Source: DAIOFH01 sp036745875 (GTDB lineage Bacteria; Planctomycetota; SZUA-567). From it: a stretch of 29,067 nt of DNA. The stretch spans positions 1-29,067 of the forward strand of contig DAIOFH010000040.1 in NCBI GenBank assembly GCA_036745875.1. Reading direction: 5' to 3'. The notes below the pieces were generated by a model. It saw nothing but the letters and a program-made list of their open reading frames with translations. It searched no databases and was not told the DNA's origin. Position numbers and translations under genes: made by a program. Positions 1 through 6,805 of the stretch are shown in pieces (positions within the stretch are counted from its first letter, which is position 1; every line of letters begins with the position of its first letter).

Positions 1-65
1 AAATAAGGACTTACGCGGACAATAACTCGAGGGGAAAATCACTTCCTCAAATCACGCCGGAAACG

Positions 66-98
66 AAAAAGCCCCTGTCTCCCAAAGGGAAACAGGGA
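66..98 (-). terminator. Intrinsic terminator after tRNA-Thr
   Basis: Read on the minus strand, just beyond the tRNA 3' end, is a GC-rich hairpin: outer arms CCCTGT (92-97) and ACAGGG (73-78), inner arms TCCC (87-90) and GGGA (80-83), and an AAA/TTT loop. A run of five T follows (66-70). This is the normal layout of a Rho-independent terminator for the tRNA transcript. Confidence 0.85.
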
Positions 99-106
99 CC
101 GATATG

Positions 107-181
107 TGGAGCCAACTGTGGGATTCGAACCCACGACCTGTGCTTTACGAAAGCACTGCTCTACCCCTGAGCCAAGTTGGC
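107..181 (-). tRNA. tRNA-Thr (anticodon CGU)
   Basis: The reverse complement folds as a complete cloverleaf. The 7-bp acceptor stem pairs GCCAACT with AGTTGGC. There is a D arm with a GCTC/GAGC stem. The anticodon stem GTGCT/AGCAC encloses a 7-nt loop TTCGTAA, which gives anticodon CGU (codon ACG, threonine). The T arm is GTGGG-TTCGAAT-CCCAC. The CCA end is encoded in the DNA (107-109) after discriminator T. Without CCA the gene is 72 nt, a normal size. No clear minus-strand promoter was found upstream. A strong terminator follows at 66-98. Confidence 0.96.
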
Positions 182-222
182 ATTTTTTATCCAAAGCAAA
201 TACCAGAGAATACTAAACTCTG

Positions 223-251
223 GTTGACAAATTCTCATTGTCAACTATAAT
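223..251 (+). promoter_or_regulatory. Consensus sigma-70 promoter overlapped by a perfect inverted repeat
   Basis: TTGACA at 224-229 and TATAAT at 246-251 are both perfect hexamers, separated by 16 nt, so transcription should start near 258. The -35 box lies inside an 8-bp perfect inverted repeat, GTTGACAA (223-230) and TTGTCAAC (238-245), with a 7-nt centre. A dimeric regulator bound there would block the promoter. The downstream gene starts about 165 nt later, at 423. The hexamers and palindrome are seen directly; repression is inferred. Confidence 0.6.
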
Positions 252-422
252 AGTAATATACATTTTAGCTATTCATTTCAACCTATTTTCGTTATTTTTT
301 TCCTGAATTTGCGAAATTTTTCCTTTATTCTCTTGAATTTTAAATCTGGTTGATATATTATCCGCTTTAAATAAGGATTTATTTCGTTAAATATTTTTTT
401 ATCTATCTTGGTATCGCAACAG

Positions 423-1235
423 ATGGCACATTCCCAATGGACTTGGAAAGGCAAGGATGGCAGCAGTGGCAAACTGCTGTATGAACCCGGCAATTGGGGT
501 GATATCCTGAAGAACCTGTGGTTGACGATACTTGTATCTTGGATGCGGGAAGATTCGCCCAGCCCGCTTGAAGGGTACAACGACTTTTTCGCCGGCGCAC
601 CGCAGTACCCGCTGGCGGAAAAAACCAGGTTGCGATTTACCCGGATCGCTTTTCCTGAATTTTACTGCATCAAAGAGCCGTATATTAATAAGAGGAAATG
701 GCCATCGTCGGCATCGACGGTTAGACTTTTATGTGATGTGATCATAACGCTTTATGAAAAAGACCCCATCCGGATGGAGCAATGGCAAGACGTTCCGGCT
801 GTGAAATATTTTCACGTTGACAGCGGTTGGGAGGCGCTTTCCGGCGTCATCCCACGAGCCGCCGACATAAACATGGTCGATCCATACGACATACTTGCTG
901 AATGGCGGGAAATACTCCCCTGTCTCAACGGGAAATTCGGCAAAACTACATTATTGATATATGTTTACAACAAGTCGGCTCTTAACAAGGAAGCGTTCGA
1001 CAACTACCGTGCATTCCGCAATGCCGTCGTTGACGCGACCCAGGGACTGGCCACTTGTTTTGGCAGAATCGCTTCGGATCCCTTCCTTCCGCGCGCTCAC
1101 CACGAAATGTGGTTATTGCCCGAGAAAGGACTGGCCGATAGCAAGGAATACGTGCCTCTTACCGAGCGCCTGGCTGAGAAGACCCATCTTCTCAATCAGG
1201 CGCAAAAGCGTTTCGCCGAATTTGATTTTATCTGA
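423..1235 (+). CDS. Hypothetical protein, 270 aa, family not recognised
   Basis: This 270-residue soluble protein has balanced composition, many aromatic residues and no signal peptide or membrane segment. It begins MAHSQWTWKGKDGSSGKLLY and ends with a charged helix-like stretch. I do not recognise a family. The ATG at 423 is preferred; an in-frame TTG at 408 would add five residues. Neither has a convincing Shine-Dalgarno sequence, which is unusual here because most genes in this window have one. The gene stands alone behind the strong promoter at 223-251 with a long AT-rich leader, and 123 nt separate it from the hydrogenase operon. A run of tryptophans (W7, W9, W25, W33) near the N-terminus is the most distinctive visible feature. 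Protein-like composition makes it likely real; the function is unknown. Confidence 0.65.
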   Translation: MAHSQWTWKGKDGSSGKLLYEPGNWGDILKNLWLTILVSWMREDSPSPLEGYNDFFAGAPQYPLAEKTRLRFTRIAFPEFYCIKEPYINKRKWPSSASTVRLLCDVIITLYEKDPIRMEQWQDVPAVKYFHVDSGWEALSGVIPRAADINMVDPYDILAEWREILPCLNGKFGKTTLLIYVYNKSALNKEAFDNYRAFRNAVVDATQGLATCFGRIASDPFLPRAHHEMWLLPEKGLADSKEYVPLTERLAEKTHLLNQAQKRFAEFDFI

Positions 1236-1358
1236 ATTACATACAAGATTTTTTCGCTTCCGGTTCGATATCCGGCGGCGGCATGCAAGAGGGTCAGTTA
1301 TTCCCGGTGACGATTGAGACGTCAAGACCGGAAACTGGTACGAGAAAGGGAGAAGTAC

Positions 1359-1904
1359 ATGGGCAATACAGTCAGCGTGAGAACGCTCATTGCCAAAGCC
1401 TCGCAAGAACCGGATGTGGTGGCTGCGGTGCGGAAGTGGAAAAACAAACGCGGATCGCTGATCATGGTCCTCCATGAGATCCAGAACGCGCGCGGCTACG
1501 TTCCCCGCGACGTCACGCTGTACCTGGCGGAAGAACTGAACATTCCGCTGGCGCGCATTTACGAAGCATTGACATTCTACCACTATTTCAAGCTCGAACC
1601 CCCTGGAAAAGCGGTCATCTCCGTCTGCACCGGTACGGCCTGCTACCTCAAGGGCGCTCCCGCCCTCGTCGACGAGTTCGTCAAGGAAACTGGTGCGCAA
1701 GTCGGCACCTCGACAAAAGACAAGCTGTTCCATTTGCAATGCGTGCGTTGCGTTGGCTGTTGCGGCCTGGCGCCTGTCGTCATCGTCAACGGCAAAACCT
1801 ACGGCAAGCTCACCCCCCCCGACATCAAGAAAATCGTCCACGAATGGCGCGACCATTTTGCCGACGAAATGGCAAAGGAAGCCGGCGAAGCGGAAACCGC
1901 CTGA
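1359..1904 (+). CDS. NuoE/HndA-like [2Fe-2S] subunit of NAD-linked [FeFe]-hydrogenase (HydC-type)
   Basis: This is the small electron-transfer subunit of a multimeric [FeFe]-hydrogenase, homologous to 24-kDa NuoE of complex I. A helical N-terminal part (about 1-80) precedes a thioredoxin-like [2Fe-2S] domain. The four ligands follow the NuoE pattern: C90 and C95 (CTGTAC), then C131 and C135 (CVGCC). The 36-residue interval between the pairs is the usual one. C128 and C134 are extra nearby cysteines. At 181 aa it has normal family length. The ATG at 1359 is chosen over an in-frame TTG at 1314 because AGGGAG (1347-1352) sits at proper Shine-Dalgarno distance. It leads a three-gene operon and should pass electrons between the NAD(H)-binding subunit and the catalytic subunit in the cytoplasm. 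The identification rests on the cysteine pattern and gene order. Confidence 0.93.
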   Translation: MGNTVSVRTLIAKASQEPDVVAAVRKWKNKRGSLIMVLHEIQNARGYVPRDVTLYLAEELNIPLARIYEALTFYHYFKLEPPGKAVISVCTGTACYLKGAPALVDEFVKETGAQVGTSTKDKLFHLQCVRCVGCCGLAPVVIVNGKTYGKLTPPDIKKIVHEWRDHFADEMAKEAGEAETA

Positions 1905-2035
1905 TACTTTTGCTGTTGGTGCCCGGCGGCGGCCGCGAGCGGGGAAATGTCTTTTCCCGGCTTCGCCAGTGGCTACCCCTACGGGATGAGCTCTTATTCT
2001 ATTAAACACGCATATGTTAAATGGAGCACCCTACA

Positions 2036-3703
2036 ATGCCCAAAGTCAACTTACAGGAAATCCGCGAAAAGGTGCATGCCAAGCAGGAATCATTCAAGGC
2101 GCGCCTTTTCGTCTGTGCCAGTACCGGTTGTATCGCGTCCGGCTGCAAGGCGGTCATGGAGGCGGTGTTAAGCGGCCTCAAGGGCCACGATCTTGACAAA
2201 GACGTCGAAATCGTCCCAACCGGCTGCATGGGACTCTGTTCTCACGGCCCCCTCATTCGCGCAGAAGTCAAAGGACAAGACCCAGTCCTCTACACCGAAA
2301 TGGACGCCATGTTGTCTCGCCTCATGGTCGCAGAACACCTCGAACCAGCTATCAAGCGCCCTGAACACTACTCGGGCGTTCCCGAGTTCCTAAAGGAGCA
2401 CACACTCAGCCTCGACACTCCGTTCTTTACGGACCAAGTCAAGGTGGTTTTGGAAAACTCCGGCCGCATCGTCCCTGAATCAATTGACGATTATATCGCA
2501 GACGGCGGCTACGAAGCGCTGGAACGTGTCTTCACCCAGATGACCCCGCAGGACGTCATCAAGGAAATCATGGATTCCGGCCTGCGCGGCCGCGGCGGCG
2601 GCGGTTTCCCTACCGGCAAGAAGTGGGAACTTACCGCCAACGTCAAGAATATCGAGAAGTTTATGATTTGCAACGGCGACGAAGGTGACCCGGGTGCTTA
2701 CATGGACCGCTCCATCCTTGAAGGCAATCCCCATGCCGTCATCGAAGGCATGCTCATCGCCGGTTATGCCATCGGCGCGACTTCCGGTTGGTTCTATGTG
2801 CGTGCCGAATATCCTCTTGCGGTTGAGCGCCTGGACAAGGCGATCAAGGCTGCCCGCCGCTACAACCTTCTCGGCAAGGACATCCTCGGTACCGGCATCG
2901 ACCTTGACCTCGACATCCGCCTCGGCGCCGGCGCATTTGTCTGCGGCGAGGAAACGGCACTTATCGCCTCCATCGAAGGCAAGCGCGGCAGCCCGACTCC
3001 GCGTCCCCCCTATCCGTCCGTGAAGGGCTTGTGGGGAATGCCCAGCTGCGTGAACAATGTCGAGACGCTCGCCAATGTCCCGACGATTATTCGCCGTGGC
3101 GGCAGCTGGTTTGCTTCCATGGGCACCGACACCTCCAAGGGCACCAAGGTGTTCGCCCTCACTGGCAAGGTCAACCACTCCGGCCTCATCGAAGTTCCCA
3201 TGGGCATTTCACTGAAACGTATTGTTGACTCCATCGGCGGCGGCACCTCGACCTCGAAGGAGGTCAAAGCAGTGCAAACCGGCGGCCCCTCCGGAGGCGT
3301 CATCCCGAAAGGCGAATTGGACCTTCCGGTCTGTTATGAACAACTGAAGAAACTCGGCTCCATCATGGGTTCCGGCGGCATGATCGTCATGGACGAAGAC
3401 GACGACATGGTCGATATCGCCAAGTTCTACCTCGGCTTCACCGTCGATGAAAGCTGCGGCAAGTGCGCTCCCTGCCGCATCGGCGGCAAGCAGCTCCTCC
3501 TCCTCCTCGAAAAGATCGCGGACGGCAGGGGCAGCGAGGAAGACATCGACGACCTTAAGCGTCTCGCCATTGCGATGAAGAAGGGCTCTCTCTGCGGCCT
3601 CGGCCAGACAGCCCCGAATCCGGTCCTTTCCACCTTGACCTTCTTCGCCGACGAATACCAGAAGAGGCTCGTCAAGGCTGAAGCGGAAAGCGAATCGGAA
3701 TAA
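2036..3703 (+). CDS. NuoF/HndC-like flavoprotein subunit of [FeFe]-hydrogenase (HydB-type)
   Basis: This is the NAD(H)- and FMN-binding subunit of the hydrogenase, cytoplasmic and 555 aa. Domains in order: a thioredoxin-like [2Fe-2S] domain with C27, C32, C64 and C68; the NuoF core with the glycine-rich RGRGGGGFPTGKKW (about 184-197) and CNGDEGDPGAYMDR flavin/NAD motifs, followed by GAGAFVCGEETALI; and a [4Fe-4S] domain with C474, C477, C480 and C520. The protein ends about 35 residues after C520, so the C-terminal two-[4Fe-4S] ferredoxin domain known from bifurcating HydB proteins is absent. No frameshifted remnant was seen in the following gap. ATG 2036 is preferred over ATG 2021 because GGAG (2023-2026) lies 9 nt before it. 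A strong hairpin separates it from the catalytic gene. Confidence 0.94.
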   Translation: MPKVNLQEIREKVHAKQESFKARLFVCASTGCIASGCKAVMEAVLSGLKGHDLDKDVEIVPTGCMGLCSHGPLIRAEVKGQDPVLYTEMDAMLSRLMVAEHLEPAIKRPEHYSGVPEFLKEHTLSLDTPFFTDQVKVVLENSGRIVPESIDDYIADGGYEALERVFTQMTPQDVIKEIMDSGLRGRGGGGFPTGKKWELTANVKNIEKFMICNGDEGDPGAYMDRSILEGNPHAVIEGMLIAGYAIGATSGWFYVRAEYPLAVERLDKAIKAARRYNLLGKDILGTGIDLDLDIRLGAGAFVCGEETALIASIEGKRGSPTPRPPYPSVKGLWGMPSCVNNVETLANVPTIIRRGGSWFASMGTDTSKGTKVFALTGKVNHSGLIEVPMGISLKRIVDSIGGGTSTSKEVKAVQTGGPSGGVIPKGELDLPVCYEQLKKLGSIMGSGGMIVMDEDDDMVDIAKFYLGFTVDESCGKCAPCRIGGKQLLLLLEKIADGRGSEEDIDDLKRLAIAMKKGSLCGLGQTAPNPVLSTLTFFADEYQKRLVKAEAESESE

Positions 3704-3720
3704 CGACCCCGGAACCGTTG

Positions 3721-3753
3721 GGCGAACCGGCCCTTCCAAGCCGGCGGTTCGCC
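3721..3753 (+). other. Intercistronic hairpin between hydrogenase genes
   Basis: GGCGAACCG (3721-3729) and CGGTTCGCC (3745-3753) are perfect 9-bp arms with additional G/C pairing possible inside. No T run follows, so it is not a standard terminator. It lies in the 81-nt gap between the flavoprotein and catalytic genes, 31 nt before the latter's start. It could set mRNA stability or relative expression of the subunits (inference). Confidence 0.6.
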
Positions 3754-3784
3754 AGAGACCGAATAACAGACAAGGAAAGATATA

Positions 3785-5533
3785 ATGATTAATGCAACCA
3801 TAAATGGAATTCAGGTTCAGGTCGAGCCGGGGACAAGCATCCTCCAGGCCGCCCACCTGGCGCAGGTCAAAATCCCGACCCTGTGCTATCACCCCGACCT
3901 TCCCCCCACTGCCGCTTGCGGCATCTGCGTCGTGAAAGTCAAAGGAGCGGCCAACATGGTTCGCGCCTGCACCATGCCGGTCTCCGAAGGCATGGAGATC
4001 ACCACCCAGGATGCGGAGATCGTCTCGGTCAGGAGAGCCATCCTTGAGATGATCCTTTCCGCCCATCCTAATGAATGCCTCACCTGCCTCAGGAACGGCG
4101 AATGCGAACTGCAGAAGCTGGCCGAGGATTTCGGTATTTTCCGATCCAAACTGCCGAAGCTGGTACCGGACATCGCCAAGGACGTGTCGACGAAATCCAT
4201 CGTCCTCGACCCGAGGAAATGCATCCGTTGCGGCCGCTGCACCCAGGTCTGCCAGAACATGCAGAACGTCTGGGCTTTGTCGATGAAACATCGAGGCCTC
4301 GACGCCGTCATCGCTCCCGCAGGCGACATCGAACTGGCGGAAAGCCCCTGCGTCCGTTGCGGCCAATGCTCCGCGCACTGCCCGGTCGGCGCAATCTACG
4401 AGTACAACCAGACGGAAGAAGTCTGGAGCGCCCTTATGGATCCGGACAAGCACTGCATAGTCCAGATCGCCCCCGCAGTTCGCGTATCCATTGGTGAATC
4501 GTTCGGTTTCGAACCCGGCACCAACCTCACGGGCAAACTGTACGCCGCCCTCAGGCGCATGGGCTTCAAGGAAGTCTTTGACACCAATTTCGGCGCCGAC
4601 GTCACCATTATGGAAGAAGGTTCCGAACTTGTTGAACGCCTCCAGAACGCAGGCAGTTCCACAATCCCGCTGATCACCACCTGCTGCCCGGCCTGGGTCG
4701 ATTTTATGGAAAAATTCGAATCCGACATGATCGACCACTTCTCCAGCTGCAAATCGCCGCAGGCCATAGTCGGCGCTCTCACCAAGAGCTACTATGCGGA
4801 AAAGATGGGCATTCCGGCCGAGAAGATCTACATGGTCTCCATCATGCCCTGCACGGCGAAGAAGTTCGAGATTGTCAGGGCCAAGGAAATGTTCGCCTCC
4901 GGCCACCAGGACATCGACGTTTCCATCACCACCCGCGAGCTTGCCAGGATGTTGATGCAGGCAGGCATTGAATTCGCCGCGCTGCCGGAAGAAGACGCCG
5001 ATTCGCCGCTCGGCCAATATACTGGCGCAGGCACCATCTTCGGCGAAACAGGCGGCGTCATGGAAGCGGCGCTCCGCACAGCCTACAAGCTCATCACTGG
5101 CGAAGAAACTGACGCGATCGAATTCGAGGAAATCCACACCCTCGAAGGCGTCAAGGAAACGTCTATTCAGATTGGCGACATGAATCTCAAAATCGCGGTC
5201 GCGCACGGCCTGAAAAATGTCGAAGACGTCATGCGCAAGGTCAGGGAAGCACGCCAGGCTGGCGAAGAACCGCCATGGCACTTTATCGAAGTCATGGCCT
5301 GCCCCGGCGGCTGTATCGGCGGCGGTGGCCAGTTCTGGGGCGTGACGGACGAGATCCGCAAGAAACGCAGCGTCGGCCTGAAACAGGATGATCGTGGCTC
5401 CGAGTTCCGCCGCAGCCACGAAAATCCGGACGTCAAGAAGCTTTACGACGAATTTATCGGCAAGCCGCTCAGTGAAAAAGCCCACAAGCTTTTCCACACC
5501 CACTACGTTCCGAGAAGCCAGTACAAGCGGTAA
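3785..5533 (+). CDS. hydA: Catalytic subunit of group A3-like [FeFe]-hydrogenase (HydA/HndD-type)
   Basis: This subunit carries the H-cluster that interconverts protons and H2. Its 582 residues show a plant-type [2Fe-2S] domain (C34, C45, C48, C62), the His-ligated [4Fe-4S] motif (H94, C98, C101, C107), and a two-[4Fe-4S] ferredoxin domain (C146, C149, C152, C156 and C189, C192, C195, C199). The H-cluster signatures are L1 TTCCPAW (298-304), L2 MPCTAKKFE (354-362) and L3 EVMACPGGCIGGGGQ (502-516, with C506 and C510). The C-terminus has the small-subunit-like pattern RRSHENP...LYDEF...SEKAHKLFHTHY. Oddities are Thr for the usual Ser in TSCCP and Phe after GGGQ where Pro is usual. AAGGAAAG gives the ribosome site. 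With the two upstream genes it forms an NAD(H)-linked trimer. The maturases HydE, HydF and HydG are not in the window. Confidence 0.97.
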   Translation: MINATINGIQVQVEPGTSILQAAHLAQVKIPTLCYHPDLPPTAACGICVVKVKGAANMVRACTMPVSEGMEITTQDAEIVSVRRAILEMILSAHPNECLTCLRNGECELQKLAEDFGIFRSKLPKLVPDIAKDVSTKSIVLDPRKCIRCGRCTQVCQNMQNVWALSMKHRGLDAVIAPAGDIELAESPCVRCGQCSAHCPVGAIYEYNQTEEVWSALMDPDKHCIVQIAPAVRVSIGESFGFEPGTNLTGKLYAALRRMGFKEVFDTNFGADVTIMEEGSELVERLQNAGSSTIPLITTCCPAWVDFMEKFESDMIDHFSSCKSPQAIVGALTKSYYAEKMGIPAEKIYMVSIMPCTAKKFEIVRAKEMFASGHQDIDVSITTRELARMLMQAGIEFAALPEEDADSPLGQYTGAGTIFGETGGVMEAALRTAYKLITGEETDAIEFEEIHTLEGVKETSIQIGDMNLKIAVAHGLKNVEDVMRKVREARQAGEEPPWHFIEVMACPGGCIGGGGQFWGVTDEIRKKRSVGLKQDDRGSEFRRSHENPDVKKLYDEFIGKPLSEKAHKLFHTHYVPRSQYKR

Positions 5534-5569
5534 TGTATGGAAGCATCTGGATAAACTCCACTCAAACCC

Positions 5570-5604
5570 GACCCTCTCCCTTTACAGGGAGGGGGTTGTT
5601 TTTT
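5570..5604 (+). terminator. Intrinsic terminator of the hydrogenase operon
   Basis: A stem of about ten pairs (CCCTCTCCCT at 5572-5581 against AGGGAGGGGG at 5586-5595, allowing one G-T pair) is followed by TTGTTTTTT. It lies 37 nt after the hydA stop codon. Hairpin plus T tract on the plus strand marks the operon end. Confidence 0.88.
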
Positions 5605-6031
5605 AGCTGCAACTGGTTTACATCAATACCATTATTTCATTTCCAGCTTCTTCCACCATGTCTCTGGATGGGCAAAACTATTTTCACTGTTTTTGAAAAA
5701 TCTGCTGATATGCAGTCCATGAATTTGCAGTTGATGGGAATGACTCCATTCTTGAGTTTGCCCCAGCCTAATATGGGCACTATATCCTTATCCTGGAATT
5801 TTATAGACCACTGCCACAATCAGGGCGAGCAGAATGCGTGGATTGTTGCATTCGCAGAAAGTGTACCATAAACCGCCAATGAAGCAAAAAAGAGTTACAC
5901 CTTCGGTAGAAATTGTATAATCTTCTTCTTAGTTAAGAAAGACTCGATGCAGAGTTTATTCTAACTTCCGATTTCTCACTATGTTCTCCATCGTGATGTT
6001 GTCGTTTATTTTTCCGCAAAGGGGTTAACCC
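5605..6031. other. Intergenic stretch, no supported gene
   Basis: This AT-richer gap lies between the hydrogenase terminator and the Sel1 gene. Open frames of 112 codons (+, 5533-5871) and 60 codons (-, 5637-5819) exist but lack recognisable motifs or ribosome sites and begin in or across the terminator region, so they are not called. A possible promoter for the Sel1 gene lies at 5895-5921. Nothing else was recognised. Confidence 0.5.
5895..5921 (+). promoter_or_regulatory. Possible promoter for the Sel1-repeat gene
   Basis: A perfect TATAAT (5916-5921) is preceded by TTACAC (5895-5900), a weak -35 match with a short 15-nt spacer. It lies 110 nt before the Sel1-protein start and would give a leader of about 100 nt. 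The -10 box is convincing, the -35 box less so. Confidence 0.38.
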
Positions 6032-6484
6032 ATGGATGATTTCGAACTCGCAAACCACTATCTCGATGCTGGGGACGGTGAAAAAGCAATGCCTCTGTTC
6101 CTTAAACTCGCCAAGCTTGGTCGGGTCGACGCCATGCATTCCATCGCTCATAGCCATCTCTACGGCATTACGGTAGAGCAGAATTACGACACCGCCTTCA
6201 AATGGTTTACCCGCGCCGCCAACGGCGGCTGTCCCCAGGGCATGTATCATCTTGGAATGTGCAACGCCAATGGCTTCGGCACGCAGAAAAACCCCGATCT
6301 TGCCCTCAAGTGGTATAAAGAGTCGGCCCGTCGTGGCGACGAGGACGCTGAATACGAAGTTGGACGCTGTTATGAGAACGGCATCGGTAGTAAACCAAAT
6401 CCAAAAGAAGCAAAAAAATGGTACTCCCTTGCCGCCAGCCATGGTCAGGGAGCGGCAGCCGCACGACTCAGGGAAATGTCATAA
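6032..6484 (+). CDS. Sel1-like repeat (SLR) protein
   Basis: This 150-aa protein is made almost wholly of Sel1-like TPR helical repeats. Three to four units are visible, including AFKWFTRAANGGCPQGMYHL, ALKWYKESARRGDEDAEYEV and AKKWYSLAASHGQGAAAARL, each separated by the typical GxG-rich loops (NGFGTQKN, NGIGSKPN). Sel1 repeats build alpha solenoids that mediate protein-protein contacts; no enzyme domain is present. There is no signal peptide, so it is probably cytoplasmic. AAAGGGG (6016-6022) before the ATG supports the start. It stands alone between the hydrogenase terminator and the murA promoter, so its partner cannot be inferred from context. Confidence 0.87.
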   Translation: MDDFELANHYLDAGDGEKAMPLFLKLAKLGRVDAMHSIAHSHLYGITVEQNYDTAFKWFTRAANGGCPQGMYHLGMCNANGFGTQKNPDLALKWYKESARRGDEDAEYEVGRCYENGIGSKPNPKEAKKWYSLAASHGQGAAAARLREMS

Positions 6485-6700
6485 TTTGAACTACATCCAC
6501 GAGAAATTGGGGTCGGCAGAGTGACCCAGAGCGAACGCAGAGGCTATCCTCTTTATTTTGCCGAAACCAGTTCGCGTTGGCAATCTTATAAAAGTTTAAA
6601 AAATCCTCCTTGCCGAAAGGATATTTTCCGATTAAAGTTGTATTCGACGTTCTGCGCAGACCAAGGTTTAACGATTTCTACTTCCTCGGCCTGTAACACC
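6485..6700. other. Intergenic stretch, no supported gene
   Basis: The gap between the Sel1 gene and the murA-like gene totals 321 nt; this is its upstream part. A small plus-strand frame of 82 codons (6521-6769) runs through the region and across the likely murA promoter, so it is not believed to be a gene. A weak 5-bp hairpin, GGGTC/GACCC (6510-6527), follows the Sel1 stop but has no T tract. Confidence 0.4.
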
Positions 6701-6729
6701 TTGACCAGCGAACGTTTTTTGGATACAGT
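6701..6729 (+). promoter_or_regulatory. Probable promoter of the murA-pcnB region
   Basis: TTGACC (6701-6706, five of six consensus positions) and TACAGT (6724-6729, four of six) are separated by an ideal 17 nt. Transcription would begin near 6736, giving a leader of about 70 nt before the murA-like start at 6806. The leader contains the inverted repeat described at 6750-6776. Confidence 0.5.
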
Positions 6730-6749
6730 ATGGTCTGGTTTAGGTCGTG

Positions 6750-6776
6750 CAGATCGCACTGATCTGTGATGATCTG
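6750..6776 (+). repeat. Inverted repeat in the murA leader
   Basis: CAGATC (6750-6755) and GATCTG (6761-6766) form a perfect 6-bp inverted repeat with a 5-nt centre. A further direct copy of GATCTG is at 6771-6776, followed by TTTTATTTTA. It could be a small operator, a leader hairpin or a weak attenuator; the sequence cannot decide. Confidence 0.4.
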
Positions 6777-6805
6777 TTTTATTTTACAAGTAAAGCGTTT
6801 GTTTT

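Noticed and set aside
3704..3784. A frameshifted remnant of a ferredoxin domain after the flavoprotein gene
   Set aside because: The gap has no cysteine-rich reading in any frame, only the hairpin, so the domain is absent rather than broken.
3209..5503. A 764-codon open frame on the strand opposite hydA
   Set aside because: The composition is that of an antisense shadow, and the plus strand encodes an unmistakable hydrogenase with all metal-binding motifs.
5533..5871. Small frames in the gap after hydA, including a 60-codon minus-strand frame
   Set aside because: The plus frame begins just after the hydA stop and runs through the terminator; neither has recognisable domains or a ribosome site. 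A decayed gene remains possible but unsupported.
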